Origin: Climacium dendroides
Taxonomy: Eukaryota; Streptophyta; Bryopsida; Hypnales; Climaciaceae
DNA: 64,000 nt
Direction of reading: 5' to 3'
Assembly (NCBI GenBank): GCA_950106755.1
Contig: OX467083.1
Location: forward strand, 23,307,029 to 23,371,028
A model generated the notes under the pieces. That model was not told where the DNA came from. It did no database searches and was given only the letters and a program-made list of their open reading frames with translations. A program made the position numbers and the translations under genes. Shown one piece after another: positions 12,637-25,620 of this stretch; positions within the stretch are counted from its first letter, which is position 1; each line of letters starts with the position of its first letter.

Positions 12637-13961
12637 TTAAAATTGTTCAGTGAACAAATAGAATACCAAAGAGAACATGATAGGAGATTGCATGAGAATC
12701 CCTAGACTAGCCAACATGAATGTACAACTAGCTATAAAGAAACAATAGCAAGTTGTCAAGTGTCTTTGAGATCTTTCTAATATGTTAAGTGCAGGGCTGC
12801 ATCTCTTCAAAGTAGTACAAATAGAACTAAAACCAAATGAGTCACCTCCCCTCAACTCATATGTAGAGCAAAACACGGTAGTACAAGCCACCCTACATTT
12901 TCCTACTACTAGTCATGCCAATCCTAATGAGCGTGTTGGAACTAGCCAAACACTTTTGTAACATCCCATCTACAGTATTGAGAAGACCACATCGTTAGTG
13001 CATGGATGTCCTTCAATCATCTTCTAATATATGCATTCCATGTGCAAGAGTTTTTGTGAACTATAATTTGGCTATCAACTTCCTAGTCTAATGAATGCTA
13101 TGGAGACGCAACAATCATGTCTCTAAAGGTCATAAAACTCATTTCCTCCATAATTGCATATGACATTAAGAGTAGCCTCATATTGCTTAAAGCAAAAAAA
13201 GATACACTTGTGTACAATCGAATGCTATGAGTTTATGAGAACTAATGAACTTTGTCACTCGTAGTCCCTATTTCATACAACCTCCATCCAAATTAAATTC
13301 TGTATACCACAAATTTGTCCAATAAAAGCTCTACATACTTATAAATTGCATAGCTGTTCATAGAAAACAAATCACCTAGATGTTTTTTGACGATTAAAAA
13401 TGCCCAAAACAGCTGCCTCTAGATTTGTTGAATATTGCTACTTTACATGGTTGATAAAAAACCATTGGCACATAAATGATTGCTATAGGGTGACATAATT
13501 TGAATGAAATAAAGTTGTGTAACTCATGAAAAAGAAACTTTGATTCTACAACAATGATATTGGTTGTCGTTTAGTACAACGTAAACCTATCGATTCCACT
13601 AAGAGTTCACAGTTATATTTTGGAACTTCATCAATCATTGACTACATGTCAATAGAAAAAGTCAACAAGCTAACAAATGATTGTTGATTCTAAACTTCAC
13701 ACTTTCATTGAGTCTATAGGTAGTGAAAAAAAATTTATTTCGAAAACAAAGGCATTTAAAGCTAGGAACAAGTAGAAGTCCAAAATAACTAGAACTACTC
13801 TTTCACTACTATGACTTTGAATTGCTTGAAAATAACGGTAGAAAGTAGATTGATTTGGAGGAGCAGTATTAGAGGAAAAAAGAGCAGAGAAAAGGGTAGC
13901 ATTGATTTCACCTTCATGGAAATATTCCAATCTCTTGCTAACATTAGAAAGCAAAAATGCA
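12637..13961. other. Interior of the Harbinger element, non-coding
   Basis: This AT-rich DNA lies between the two converging transposon genes. It has short ORFs on both strands with no recognisable motifs. Confidence 0.4.
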
Positions 13962-15276
13962 CTAAAGCATCAAAAGAACGGACAAACCCCTTTGTTTCTC
14001 TAGTGCCAGTAACATTTCTAGGTCATCACAGAGGGTGTCTAGGCTCAATTTTGGTGGAGTTGCTTCTTCCGTGACTCCATTTGCTTTAAGTCCCTCCATT
14101 TGAAGTATATGAAAAAGCCTTTCAACATCAACATGGGATTGCTCCAAGAACATGTTATGAAGAATGGTGCAAGCTATTATGACATTAGGCAAGAAAGTGA
14201 CATCTAGGTCTAATTTTAGCAAGAGCTCACAGTAACTCAGCTTCAATATCCAAATGCATTCTCAACGACCCCATAGTTGTAGACTTTCAGCCAATGGTAG
14301 GTTGGCTTGTTTTCGATGGAGGACTATGAGCCAAGGTAGAAGGGGGTAATCTAAGTCCTCCACCAAGTATAGACTAAAGCCATTAAAAGAAACATTGCCA
14401 TCCCAAAGTGTTCCTTACATTGCTTTATGATGAAGTGAGGACCTACGCAAAATATGAGATTATTGGTTGACCCAAGCATTCCTAGAAACAAGTCTAAAAA
14501 ACATTTGCTATTGTCAACCACCACTTGGCAATTAAGAGTGAATCCACCTAATTTTAAATAGAAGTAATCAAAAGGTGCATGTTTGATTTTGGAGATAGAG
14601 ACATGAATACCATCTATTGCTCCAAGCACACTAGGAAGTCCACAAAGAGATTTGAAACTAGCCTTCGTATCAAGAAGTTTTTGACCAATGGGCCACAAAA
14701 TTTCACCATGGAGCACAATGCTAATAGCTTGCACAATTGCACAAATGATATTGTATTGCGACTGATAGCAAACATTTTGTTGTAGATTAGTAAACTAGCA
14801 CCATATATGAGTTTGAACAAAGTACACAATACTCACACAAGTATTAGAATGGAGGAACAATACTTTGTGTCCTTCAACATGTTGTTCTTCAATAATTCTG
14901 CCATTGCAAGTACTGTAGGTAACTTAGTCCTTTTGAACATTTTAATCCATACTCATCATTGTATTGGTCCAATAAAGATCAAGAGAACCAAGTCGTAGAT
15001 GTCAATTTGACCCAGTAATTAATGGAGTTCATCATCCAAAAGAAAAAACATATTATACAACCGGAAAGAATGCAATACTACTCACATGAAAGCCTCCATC
15101 TCCAAAACAATACTTTCAAAAGGTAGCTCCATCAATTCAAATTTTTTGGCATTTTTGTCATCACTATCATCTTGTGATGAGAACTCAAGAACTCTATTTG
15201 TGGTTAAGAACAATTGTAGTGCTAGAGAGGCCATGACCATGAAGTTCGTTGGATTGATGAAGAAGTCCATTATCAT
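13962..15276 (-). pseudogene. Decayed PIF/Harbinger DDE transposase
   Basis: The conserved pieces appear in order but in different frames. A helix-turn-helix-like block (KMFAISRNTISFV) lies near 14750. LHGEILWPIGQKLLDT and the first catalytic region, LGAIDGIHVSIS, lie in 14351-14734. QVVVDNSKCFLDL, with the second Asp, and GMLGSTNN follow. A VENAFG block, where the catalytic Glu belongs, lies near 14260 in one frame, while LKLSYCELL continues in another. The C-terminal ACTILHNMFLE follows. At least two frameshifts separate these blocks, so no active enzyme can be made. The N-terminal piece is 15082-15276. Element ends and the 3-bp target duplication were not found. Confidence 0.82.
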
Positions 15277-16141
15277 AAATGAGCTAAGTTTTTTGCAGAA
15301 TTGGAGGGCACAAATCTATAAGCACTAGTTTGATAGAACATGAAGAGGAAAAATAAGTTAGAGATCACTACAAACGTCTAAGCAGAGAAGACATTGCTAA
15401 ACCCTAAAGTGAGTCGTTGATATCGTTCAGTGAGTGGAAGAAATTTCTACAACCACATCCACTTTGTTTTTCCAAAAATTGCACAGGAGACAACAAAATG
15501 AATGCGACTACAAATGAAGAGTGAAGAATGGCAGAGGACACCCTCAATTGTACCACAAACCGTAACCCATGGAATCACAATCTTAAAACAAAGATTGTTG
15601 ATACCTAAAAAAGCACAATAAAACAATTGCTCCATGAGGTTTATGGAATGTCAATATTCAAATGAAGAGAAGTCACCATTGATGCCACATATATGACATA
15701 CCTTCACAAATGCATAATGGTGCAGAAAATCCACTTTTGAAGCCTTGAAGTCGTTTATAGCAGAACTAAAGGAGTTCCTTCATATGCAAAGAATCAACAA
15801 CGAATTTGACATAAGAAATAGACAAACCACTGCCCACGATGCATATACACTATATGTGGAAATCATACTACCAAGGACCAACAATCCTACATCCAATTGT
15901 AACCCCAAAACAAGAACAAGATTAAAAAAATAATGGGTAGGCCAAACTATATCGACTTGTAGGAAGGGGCCCACTGAACAATCATAAACCCTAAAAACTC
16001 TCATCTAATGTAACTGGACATTGTTGAAAAACTACATGTCATTTGTTAAGGCACCTAAAATTAAAGCACCAGTTCATCATGCCTAAACAATGACAAGTAA
16101 AATCCATTCAAATAACAAACGTTATGTACTATTCAACCGAT
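15277..16141. other. Spacer, probably the right flank of the Harbinger element
   Basis: Only short ORFs without recognisable motifs occur here. The right terminal repeat of the Harbinger element may lie in this stretch, but I could not pair it with a left end. Confidence 0.4.
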
Positions 16142-17067
16142 TTATCCCCTAAAGCCCTAAGGGTGTTTTCTATCAAAAACCACTTAGAACTACACTTCTG
16201 CTGCATTCACCTAAGAAAACCAAAAAAATATGTTTTTTCAAAATCTAACCATAGGAACTTGTACTTAACTTATTTGAGAACATGTAGTAAAAATTCATCA
16301 AATTTGACCGCATAGATTGGAAGACATTTGCATTCAAAGTGAAGAAAACAAGTTTTTTTGCAACTTGTTTGACTAGATTTTTGGCTTTGAATCTTCTTAA
16401 CTAAAAATTTTTGTATTGTGAATTTTGATTTTCTAGATTTTTATGTTGAATAGTTGAGTTGAGAATATAAGAAAAAAAATTCAACAAAATAATACTTATT
16501 TTTCACTCATTAAAAAATTATTAAGTAGAAGTAGGTTAAAGATTGAAGGAAAAAATAAATCATTAATAGCTTTAAAATGGAATTGACATACAATAATTCC
16601 AATGGTGAGATTGTTCTAAAAAAAAAACTAACCTTGTCTAAAATTTGTTTTTGGAAAATTGTTAAAATTGCATTCACAAATGAATCCTGTAAGTTATTTT
16701 TTCAAGAAGATGCTTCGATTGCCCGAAAAACTAAGATTGTCCATAACTTTCTCATAACTAGTCCAAATGGAATGAATCAAAGCTTCAAATGTAGACAAAA
16801 ATATAATATTTTAGAAAAAATATTTTAAAAAATATTTTGACTTTTTCTGATTTTTTTATACTGCCCATTGACTTTTGCTTTTAGCTTATTGTGCCATAAC
16901 TTTTTCTTTTGGGCACTGATTGAAACAAAAATTATATATTTATAAAGCTCTCAGCAAACTCCACAACTTCAAAAAATCTCAAAAGTATTCATTACAAATT
17001 GAGACAATAGGAACCTACTCGGACCCAAATTGTCCGTCGAGGGAACAAACGGTCCTTTAGGGGTTAA
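16142..17067. mobile_element. TTAA-family element E2
   Basis: The left end is TTATCCCCTAAAG, with TTAT in place of TTAA. The right end is GGTCCTTTAGGGGTTAA. The interior resembles element E5 (44954-45884) in the same orientation, including the GAGGGAACAAACGG stretch before the right end. At 926 bp it is about the same length as E5. It has no coding capacity. Confidence 0.7.
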
Positions 17068-18249
17068 TGAAGTGGGAGGGCCCTTCATTCAAGCAGGCTT
17101 TCCAGATTGTGAGGGTCCCACCCCTCAAGCTTGGGCATCTACCCTCACCTTTGAGGCAAGTCCCTTATAGTCTAGGAGGCCTTTGGGAAGGGGCTTCCCA
17201 CTAAATGTTAAACCATTGCTAGCTTCATCATAGGAGGATGCCCAATATTGTACATAGTGCCTTCCTTGGCACAGTCTTATTTTAAGATCCACTCTTTTAT
17301 AAGGCCAAGTATGAATGTACTATTAGTAATAAACAATTCATTTAAATAGGTTTAAAAAAAACTTTTGAATAAAACTTTTAAAAAAAACATCATTCAATTC
17401 ATTGAACTAGGTTTTGACATTCAAATTTCTTTAATATTTTCTTGGAAGCCATTCATGATTTGTGTTTTGAAGTGGAAAAGACAATTTTGTATGTACATTT
17501 TGGGTGGTAGGAAGTAAAACAAACAATGTAGGATATATAATTTAGAATTAGTAGGAGCTCAATTGCTCATAGTTAAATCAAATTAAAGTAGGAATTTGTA
17601 TTTGAAGTAGAATTTCAATCCTCATGTAGGCATAGCAAAAAAACTTTGGACTAAAAAAAGTTGGAAATTAAGTTAATTTCATATCTACATATCTATTTAA
17701 TATTTCTAGCCTCCAATCAAAAGTTATAGACAAATTTCAGAGAAGGATTGGTTGGAAGGGAGATTTTCTTTTACATGTTCAAACATCATCTCTAAAATTT
17801 GTCTATAACTTTTGAAATCTCAAATTGACTATTGGAGATGAAATTTAGATTGAATAATCAACTTTTTTTAGCTTAATTTTTTTTTTAAAAAGGTTACTCC
17901 ATTGTGACTAAATGAAGTTTGAAATTCTACATCAAACAAAATTTTTACATTTCAACAATGAGCAATCAAGCTCTCCTACACCCTTTGAGGATTCTTGGAA
18001 GATAATTGATTTCAATATAAAAATGACATCTCCAACCTTCAATCCCATAATTGTTCTTGAAGCTATTTCTTCATTGGGCCATCAAAATTATATTTTTTTG
18101 GCAAAGGGCTAAATGATGTTGGGATTTTGATTCAAAGAATTCTTAAGATTTTTGGCAAATCAACTTAACATTTCTTTGTTGATTTGTTTGGCTGCTCGGA
18201 GATTTAACAAAAGAATAGTGGACACCGTAAATCTACTGCCATGGCACCC
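17068..18249. other. AT-rich spacer with scattered repeat fragments
   Basis: Around 17500-17580 there is a GTGGTAGGAAGTA..TTAGAATTAGTAGGAG block that recurs at 59180-59230. It belongs to the fold-back family discussed there. No gene is seen. Confidence 0.4.
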
Positions 18250-18412
18250 GGTACTGAAGTTTCTTTTCAATTCCCCATGTGATGTTTTGCGTGGATGTTT
18301 TGCGTGGATGAGGCATCCAGAGAAGGGAAGGCAGCTGTGCCGGTACTGAAGTTTCTTTTCAATTCCCCATGTGACGATTAACATGGATGAGGCCTCCAGA
18401 GAAGGAAAGGCA
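18250..18412. repeat. Direct repeat around GGTACTGAAGTTTC
   Basis: Two copies (18250-18340 and 18342-18412) share GGTACTGAAGTTTCTTTTC and GGATGAGGC.TCCAGAGAAGG. The first copy has an extra internal duplication of GGATGTTTTGCGT. Confidence 0.75.
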
Positions 18413-18496
18413 ACCTATCTGAAGGCTACTGTACTGACTTACGACTTATGTTCCGACTTACGATATATGTTCCTACCTACGATAGAGTAGAAATTG

Positions 18497-18608
18497 AATT
18501 TCAATGCTTCAATGAAGTAAAAAACTTACAAAATTGCAACAGCACAAAATATATTTCAATGTTTTAATGACGTAAAAAACTTACAAAATTGCAACAGCAC
18601 AAGGCATA
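18497..18608. repeat. 55-bp tandem duplication
   Basis: Two consecutive copies contain ACTTACAAAATTGCAACAGC. The end of the second copy (GGCATACTAGTCTATT) matches the dispersed repeat near 9310. Confidence 0.8.
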
Positions 18609-18765
18609 CTAGTCTATTCACAAACTTAGATTGCTAATTTATTTTATTATTTAAACAGTGTATCCCCAAGTCCATATCTACCACGTTCACCACGTTTATG
18701 GTACCATAGACCATGTGTCCACAACTCACGTTTATGGTGCCCACCATAAAGCTCCATATGAGGGG

Positions 18766-19287
18766 TGCACGCTCCGAGTTCATCCACCTATCGACTTCGT
18801 GAGGATCGAAGCTGCTACCACCCAAACACAATCAATGCGCCAATCACATCGCACACTTCAATCAATGCGCCAACCACATCGCACACTTCTTCGACGTATG
18901 GACAAGAGCAAAACAAGGCTCATCGCATAGCCAAACGGGTTCACCGGGTCCACCACAGGCTATACAAACTCGCTGCTGCTTTCTCTTGCAATGTTTACAA
19001 CAACGAGGCCTGCGAATAAATCGGTGTAGTTCCGTATTACGGACATTGTGGCGCGAACAGGTTTGAGGCAATGGAGGTTCGAAGCGCTAAACCGTAATCC
19101 AAGGCCCCTCCCACGTTCAACTGTCAGTCACCGGCCAGCGCCGGTCTCTTTTGGGACAAGCCGGCTCAACCGCCAGTCCTCGGTTTTGTCCCCCGCTGAA
19201 TTTTCCTAGCCTTTCAGAATTCCTGAAGTACTTTCTAGGTCCAAGTGCACGAGCTCGTTTTGAGCCTCATGGGCGTTGAGGGGTTAA
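18766..19287. mobile_element. Truncated TTAA-family element next to PABN copy 2
   Basis: The right end is GGGCGTTGAGGGGTTAA, the inverted counterpart of TTAACCCCTCAATGCCC at 33105. The body matches the right part of element E9 beside PABN copy 3 but has lost about 80 bases near 19250. The left end is absent because homology starts only at 18766. It holds the cysteine-rich ORF at 18862-19071. In the E9 copy beside PABN copy 3 the matching TTAA has mutated, so this copy keeps the better right end. Confidence 0.6.
18862..19071 (-). pseudogene. Zinc-ribbon fragment, piggyBac transposase-like C-terminus
   Basis: The 69-codon frame has the pattern C-x2-C (CCKHCKRK), C-x2-C (CIACGG), C-x3-C (CDEPC), then an HT and another Cys. 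This spacing resembles the C-terminal cysteine-rich domain of piggyBac transposases (DDE_Tnp_1_7 family). No catalytic domain is seen upstream. A near-identical frame lies at 34002-34193. It sits inside a TTAA-flanked element, which supports the reading, but the similarity is judged by eye and the domain is short. Confidence 0.4.
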
Positions 19288-19981
19288 AAAATCAATCTTT
19301 CCCCATGCATAGAAACCTCCATGGCCATATTCATTGAATTCATAAAATGGTGGCTTCCAAACTGAACTCCCACCCTCTGAAGCACAACTGAACAGTTACT
19401 TCAATTCTCACATTAGGATGCAAGAGAAGGAAATTCGATCCCGAACTAGAGGTCCGGGGTCCATAATCGGTCTGATTACCTCACTGGTAATCACCACGGG
19501 GATCCACTCTGCCAACCCCATCGAAACCATTTGTCCACAATGCCATATCGTTCACCAATAAATTCAATCAGAAAACTGCGATTAGATCTGGTCCAAATCA
19601 CTTTTAAATGCTCAAAAAAAAAGCAGGGAAACAAAACTCCGCAACCTGGAACGACACTGGGCTCATTCAATGACCTTAAATCAAGGGTAATACACCTCAA
19701 ACAACAGCAAGATGAAACTCTGATACCCGCTTTCCACTAAACCTGTCCTGAATGGCCGCAAATCCTAAACATCCCAGTTCCTAAATATCTTCTTGAACAC
19801 AGTGTACACGACGAAATTTCGCAAACCCTGGAGCGCACCAACATTCTCAATGACAACCCCAAGTGTTCGAATCAGGTGTCCCTGGCTTCCAGAGAACGGA
19901 GGATGCGCTCGGCAACAAGCCCTCTCCTACACCTCAAGTGGATGGGCCACTGTACAGCCAAAAATAAAGAACACAAATGGA

Positions 19982-22353
19982 CTAATAATAAGGGCGGTAG
20001 CGCATCGGCCTCCGGATACGAGGCACCTTCCTGCACAATACAAAAGCTCCAATATATCAGTAACAAAATACGCAAGACACGGCTTACCAAATGAAGCGAG
20101 ACTCCTCACTCACGATCACCCTATCAACTGCAAAAACAAAGTCCTCTCCGAGAACAGGATCCACATTTCACTCCAAGGACATACAATCACATACGACTTT
20201 AACAGCAGTTCAATGTCTCCATGAAAAACCAAACGACTCAGAAATTTTTTAAAAAGGAAACAAGCAAACTTTGAACTCAATATGAAATATGCATTCCACA
20301 AGTCAGAATGGAATCCACGGAGGATACCCACCCAAAACCATAGGGAGCATACCCATAGGAAGCTGAAAAGGGCCTCCTCGAGCGGTACCCATAAAACGGG
20401 GAGTAAGGTCGACCCCGATAACCCTTCATCCCGGGAACATTGGTTCGCTTGGCCGTAACCTGACAAGGTTACAAACACTCCACATCAGATGCAGGTTTGG
20501 AAGGCATTCAAGAGGCTCACTTTCGCTGTTCAACGAAACTTGTTCATGGATAAGATTCTCCAGACGAGACAAGGATAACAACCTTCAGTGGGCGATTATG
20601 CAACTCAGATTCGCTTAAAAGAATGGCATTTTGGACTGCTTCCACCTCCAGAAACTCCACATATGCAAACCTGGTTGAAAAATAAACACAAAGTTAACAA
20701 GAGACGACACTAATCGCTAATTAAACAGACTAAGCGCGTAAAAGACACGTCCATTCTACCGCGGAATTTCCAATTCGATGGCCAAAATTTGAAAACCAAC
20801 CATCCCTCCTAAAACACGTGAATTAAAAAGAATTCATGGCCTCATTGCACGCTGTTCATGAGTGAAAAGCCAATACCCTTTGGGCTGACCAAACTTGTCC
20901 GTCAAAATCGTCACGCGATTCACTGTGCCACAAGACTGAAAGTGCTGCTGCACTTCTTCTGGAGTGCAGGAGTAATCCACCTGAAATACAACGAAAACGA
21001 AATCAGAAAAAATATCATTCAAACGGTGACCTCGACTTTGATCCTGCTCACAGGAAAAAAACAATAAACTACCACAGAAAATACATAATCCACAAGCACA
21101 ATCGTAAAAACAAACGGTCAGAAAACAAAAACTGACAAAGTGAACAAAGAAAAGGAGAAATTACATTGCCAACAAAAACGGAACGAGCATCAGCTTCCTC
21201 TCGGTTGGCGTGGGCTCCATTTGCAAGAGCTGGGTCTGCAAAAGCGATTCACCACCAGATTATGAGTTGCGAGACCATATCGTACAATTGCAGGTGGCGA
21301 CTGAAAACAGCTCCATTGATGCCCAATACAAACATTCACAGCACTGAAAATGTTCCAACGGTAGATCAGAGTGACGAGGACAATTCAAAAATGAAAAGAA
21401 AGCTCAAACGCCAAAATGTCGTACGAACACGAATGTTCTGCAACGCAATCTATTCGTACACTCCAGCCAAACCAGGAGGGGAGAGCAAATGAGAAAATAC
21501 GAACCTTGACTGCCACCCATCTCCTTTTCAACCTTAGCTTGCATGTCACGGAGCGCAGCAGCCTCTTCCTCCATCTCTTTCAATCGCTTTTTCATGTCCT
21601 CTAGCTCCTGAACACCTCGGAATTTGGGACATGGAATAATTAGGTTATGATCCTCGTCCAGGACAAATATGCTAACAAATTATTTCCGATGGTCACGACA
21701 GATCAGCTGTATCTGAACTAGCCGAAAACATTTGCAGAGCGCTCTTCCAAACTCCCCACAAGGACCTACAGTATCAAACTCCAACTACGAAAACTGGTCA
21801 CCTAATAAACGTTCGAGACTAATCCTAGCAGGCGCACTTTCAAAACGACTGAAACAAGGCACGTAAATAAAACTTTCACACTAAGAAAAGACCACGTCAC
21901 CAGAAACCGGACTGCCACACGCTCGACTGTTGCATGGCCTAGAAATTTAGTGAAGACTGCGGCTCAGAAGACGCCAGTGCAGGTTCTACGGGGAGAATTT
22001 ACAAAGAGTGGACGCTTCAGGGGGTGGAGGCCCATGGGCAGCACTGGTCCCGTAGTGCGGAATCCAGAAGCACTAAACCTAATTTAAAGGTCGTATACTA
22101 TTCAGATGAAATGCATAAAGACGCGGCGAAAACTAATCATCCACTGAAAAATTTCCAAGAATCCGGACACTCCGACGAACAATGAAATTTCCGAAAAAAT
22201 GTCCAGAATGCGCACCTTAGAGGCCACTTCGTCCGTGGCAACGTCCTCGCTCTTGAGCAACGGGTCATCGGGCTCCCCGTCGGAATCCACTTCCAGGTCC
22301 CCCTCCACTTCGTCGGGAATATCACCCCCGTACACCTCATGCTCTTCGTCCAT
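19982..22353 (-). CDS. PABN: Nuclear poly(A)-binding protein, PABN class (copy 2)
   Basis: Exons, in coding order: 22353-22216, 21607-21505, 21235-21165, 20980-20877, 20670-20583, 20459-20332 and 20030-19982. They give 226 residues with the same domains as copy 1: acidic start [10 protein letters not shown], coiled coil, one RRM and an Arg/Gly/Tyr tail. Against copy 1, exon 7 has Ile for Phe in KVPRIRRP, and exon 6 has Ser for Pro (FSASYG). Intron 5 is only 123 bp because about 60 bases are missing. The exon 4 donor is GTATTG instead of GTAATG, which is still usable. From about 20270 to 20880 it differs from copy 3 far more than on either side. No disabling change is seen. Confidence 0.92.
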
Positions 22354-22415
22354 AGGGACCCCCAGTCACAACGCCGCTCCACCAAAACCCTGGAGGAGGA
22401 TGGACGAGGGCACCA

Positions 22416-22424
22416 AAACCCTAA
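22416..22424 (+). promoter_or_regulatory. Telo-box upstream of PABN copy 2
   Basis: AAACCCTAA lies about 63 bases upstream of the ATG and matches the site before copies 1 and 3. The role is inferred from conservation and known plant promoters. Confidence 0.5.
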
Positions 22425-22765
22425 CAGGAATTCAACGCATCCAGGATACGAGCTAAAACGAAATAAAAACGAAAAAGAGGCGGGGGCTGAAGGTTAATTT
22501 GAGCGCGCAGATCAGCGGAGAGTGCGAAAGCTTGAAGACGGCTGAGAGGACGACGGTGGAGGAGCAGATAGAGAAGCTTGCGTGAGAGATGGCTATGGCG
22601 GAGCATTTGCTCGACAGCGTCCCACTTTTGCTCTCATGCAGGTGCCCATGGACGAGAACAGAACGAAAAGACAGAGGGACGACTAACTTTCTGCGTTCTC
22701 GTCCGCTCCGCCTTACCTTTTTAGTGCGGTGCTTCTACTTTATTTTTCCTCAATTGAGTGATTTC

Positions 22766-24259
22766 TCTATCCCCTAAACGTCCAGAGTCTTCTCCAGAAA
22801 TCACCCTATGAGAAAAATTATTATTAAGTAGTAATTCAAAGAATGTTCTGGAGTTCATATACAAATAAATGTTGTAGATTGTGAGTTTTAATTCCATCTA
22901 TGTGGTTAGATTCACTATCACCATTATTTTGTTATAAATTTTGAGAGGTGAATTTCCAAATTTCTTCTGAATTTGATTACAAGAAAAATGTTACAAATTA
23001 TTATTTTCTTAGTGCTATTTGCAAGGATGGATTTTAAACGAGGTTTTCTTTACACAATGATTTTTTGAAATTTTTGTGTTCTTTAAATCTATGATCTTAT
23101 TTTTGCAAATCCAATTTTGAAATAGAATCAATGCAATTTGGGCTTTGTCAACCACTTGACATACTTCCACATTTATAATTTCAAGAAAATATGTACTCTA
23201 ATAATCCCAAATCTAATTGATAGATAGGATAAGAACTCGATAAAGTATCTTGACAGATTATGATGACTTTCATCCTAGCAGCAATGTCAAAAAAACAAGG
23301 GTATGAATTTGTTCATTGTCCCAAAGTTGGATGTGGAAGCGCTTAATGGTTAACTTGTAAGCAACAAAGCTATTCAAAAAGTGTGTGGGCATGAAAATGT
23401 AAGTATTAAGTGGGGATTACATAAGTGGGGAGCTCACAAATTTGAAAAACATTAGAAAAGTCAACAAGATTTCTAAAATAAGATTTTGTTCAAAAGTTCT
23501 AGTCAAAGTTTTTTATTTTTGGTATATTGCAAGACTTGTCACCATGAACCTATTACTGTATTTATGTACTATTTTGCATTAAAATTGTTGTTTTCAATAC
23601 TAGTATCTAAAATATTTGAAGTATACACTACAAAGACAAAGAGCTCAATTGATGTGAAAGATGAATGAAGATGGAAATAAGTCTATATAAATGATTCTAC
23701 AAAGTTATAATATTTGTCTAAAAAGAAATTGATATTTTTGAAGCTATTTATGTAATTTGAGTCTAAAGTCTTTTAGTATCAAATTTCAAGCTCTCAAAGA
23801 TTCTTGGACTTCTAGGTACATTGAAGATTCTTGCTTGGAACCTTAATGATATCAACCCTAATGACAAGATTCTTCATGTAATTGAAGTTGAAGCTTAGAG
23901 AATATATTCATTTTATAAATTAGCAAATAAATAATAAAGATGTTTGTAATTGATATATTGATGGTGTTCACCAATCCCTAAGATAGCCACATCCTCAAAA
24001 TTGGAACAAGTGCAGTCTAAGTATATGCCAAGTGTGATTCAATAAACCTTTTGCATTGGCTTAGTTTCATATTGAAGGTAGATTATGGTTCCAAGTTTAG
24101 AGAAGGGGAGTATGGTTATTCCCAAGATTGTCCTTTAACATTATTAGCATTTTTCTACTTATAGTGATGCTTTGTAGTAGGAGCATTTGACGTCAAATTT
24201 ACTTACTTTTTCAAGTTGTTTTATAGGTGTTCACATGCAAAGGGCTAGGTTGATCATAA
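22766..24259. other. AT-rich spacer
   Basis: I see no coding frame above 60 codons with recognisable content and no paired element ends. Confidence 0.45.
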
Positions 24260-25620
24260 CACTACAAGAAAATGGGTACATGTGCAATTGTAAAAGAATG
24301 ACTTCTTGATTGGAATGACTAAAAAATGATTGCTACTTTCTAATTGCTCCATCAAAGCTTATTCCACAACATTTGAGTTGTTCTGCAATTGCCGACATGA
24401 CTTGGGGATGAGGAGTGCATGATGTTAAACCTTCATTTGTTGGTTTTGTTCACATCGTCATCAAACTTCCCATGTGACTAAACCACTGTCATTTATAATG
24501 ATTGCACCTCACTCCAAGGTGACTATATAATGACTTCTGCATCACTACAACAAAAAGGCTTCTTTATTTTCTTTAATTTTTTATTATTGTTTTCTTTGCT
24601 TTTGCATTGTTATTTAAAATTTAATTTTTTCCTTATTTTCTTATGAATCTTTTATCTCTTTTTTATTTTTGACTTATTCATTTCTTGAATTTTTTTTAAC
24701 TCTTTCTATTTTTATTGTATTTTTTTCATATTTTTAAAACTTTTTTCTATTCTTTATTTTGTAGTTTTTTTAATCTTTTTTTATTCTCTCCTATCTCTTC
24801 TTTTTCTCAAATCTTTTTTAGTCTTTCCAATTTTTTTACTCTTTGTTTATCTTTTTTCATTTCATTTCATTTTTTTTTCAACAAAAGACTTTTTCTATTT
24901 TTTTCTTTAAAACCATGCATTGTAAATGGTCTTTTCTTTTTGTTGGTGTATTATGTTCTTGTCTTTAGGGTCCACTATATGATTTATTTAAAATCCTATT
25001 GGTTTGCCAGAAATGACTTCTATAATTTTGTGCCATTGTCATTATACTACTTTTGAATACTTCATACGGTTCACATTTGAAATATTGGAGGTCTAAACAA
25101 GCATATACTAAAGTATTTAGATGGGTCTAGTGACAGTTGTTAAATCTTGTTTCTCCTTTGCGTGGAAGACAATGTCACCTCTTTGGAACCACTATAGAAT
25201 AATTCCTTGCAACTGCCAAATGACTACTCATAAGTCTCAGACTACTATGCACATATTATACTATTGTTTTGACATCTTGCTCATTGTAATTCATTATGTG
25301 ATTTGCAAACATCCTATGCACTCATTGTCACATTTTTCCTACATGAAGTGAGGAGACTTAAGACAATTACAAACATTCCTATTTTGAGGAAGTCAAATAG
25401 GTGACCTTAGTACTTTTTGTTTGCCAATTTTTTTCAATTTTTAAAGTAAATTTGTTTATAACTTTTGATTTGGGATTCAAAATCTACTGAAACAAATCTT
25501 TAAAGATGAAAGTAAGATTGATTTTCCAACTTCTACTAGTTCAAAATCTCTTGAAAAAAAATAATTTACTATGTTTAAATGAAGTCTAAAATATTACTTG
25601 TAACACAATATTAATTCTTA
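24260..25620. mobile_element. CACTA-type termini, right end not found
   Basis: CACTACAAGAAAATGGG begins at 24260 and CACTACAACAAAAAGG at 24543, both in the same orientation. Both look like left ends of CACTA (En/Spm) elements, which characteristically start CACTACAAGAAAA. I found no matching right end (..GTAGTG), so the extent is uncertain and the interval end is only indicative. The T-rich tract at 24600-24900 gives spurious Phe-rich ORFs. Confidence 0.35.

Larger units (their letters stand above)
18766..22765. repeat. Duplicated block containing PABN copy 2
   Basis: The block is homologous to 33925-38105 over its whole length, from CGCTCCGAGTTCATCC to ATTGAGTGATTTCT. Identity is near complete over about 19290-20270 and 20985-22755. 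It is lower in 18766-19290 and 20270-20880, where indels are common. Flanking DNA on both sides is unrelated between the two blocks. Confidence 0.85.

Noticed and set aside
19440..19500. tRNA-like segment on the minus strand (also in copy 3 at 34706)
   Set aside because: It has GATTACC..GGTAATC pairing and a GTTC motif, but the arms do not fit tRNA spacing. It is part of the PABN 3' flank.
20870..20885. Possible loss of the exon 4 donor in PABN copy 2
   Set aside because: The changed site still gives AAAGG followed by GTATTG, a valid donor in the same phase.
24715..25056. Phe-rich 113-codon ORF
   Set aside because: It is a T-rich low-complexity tract with no conserved content.
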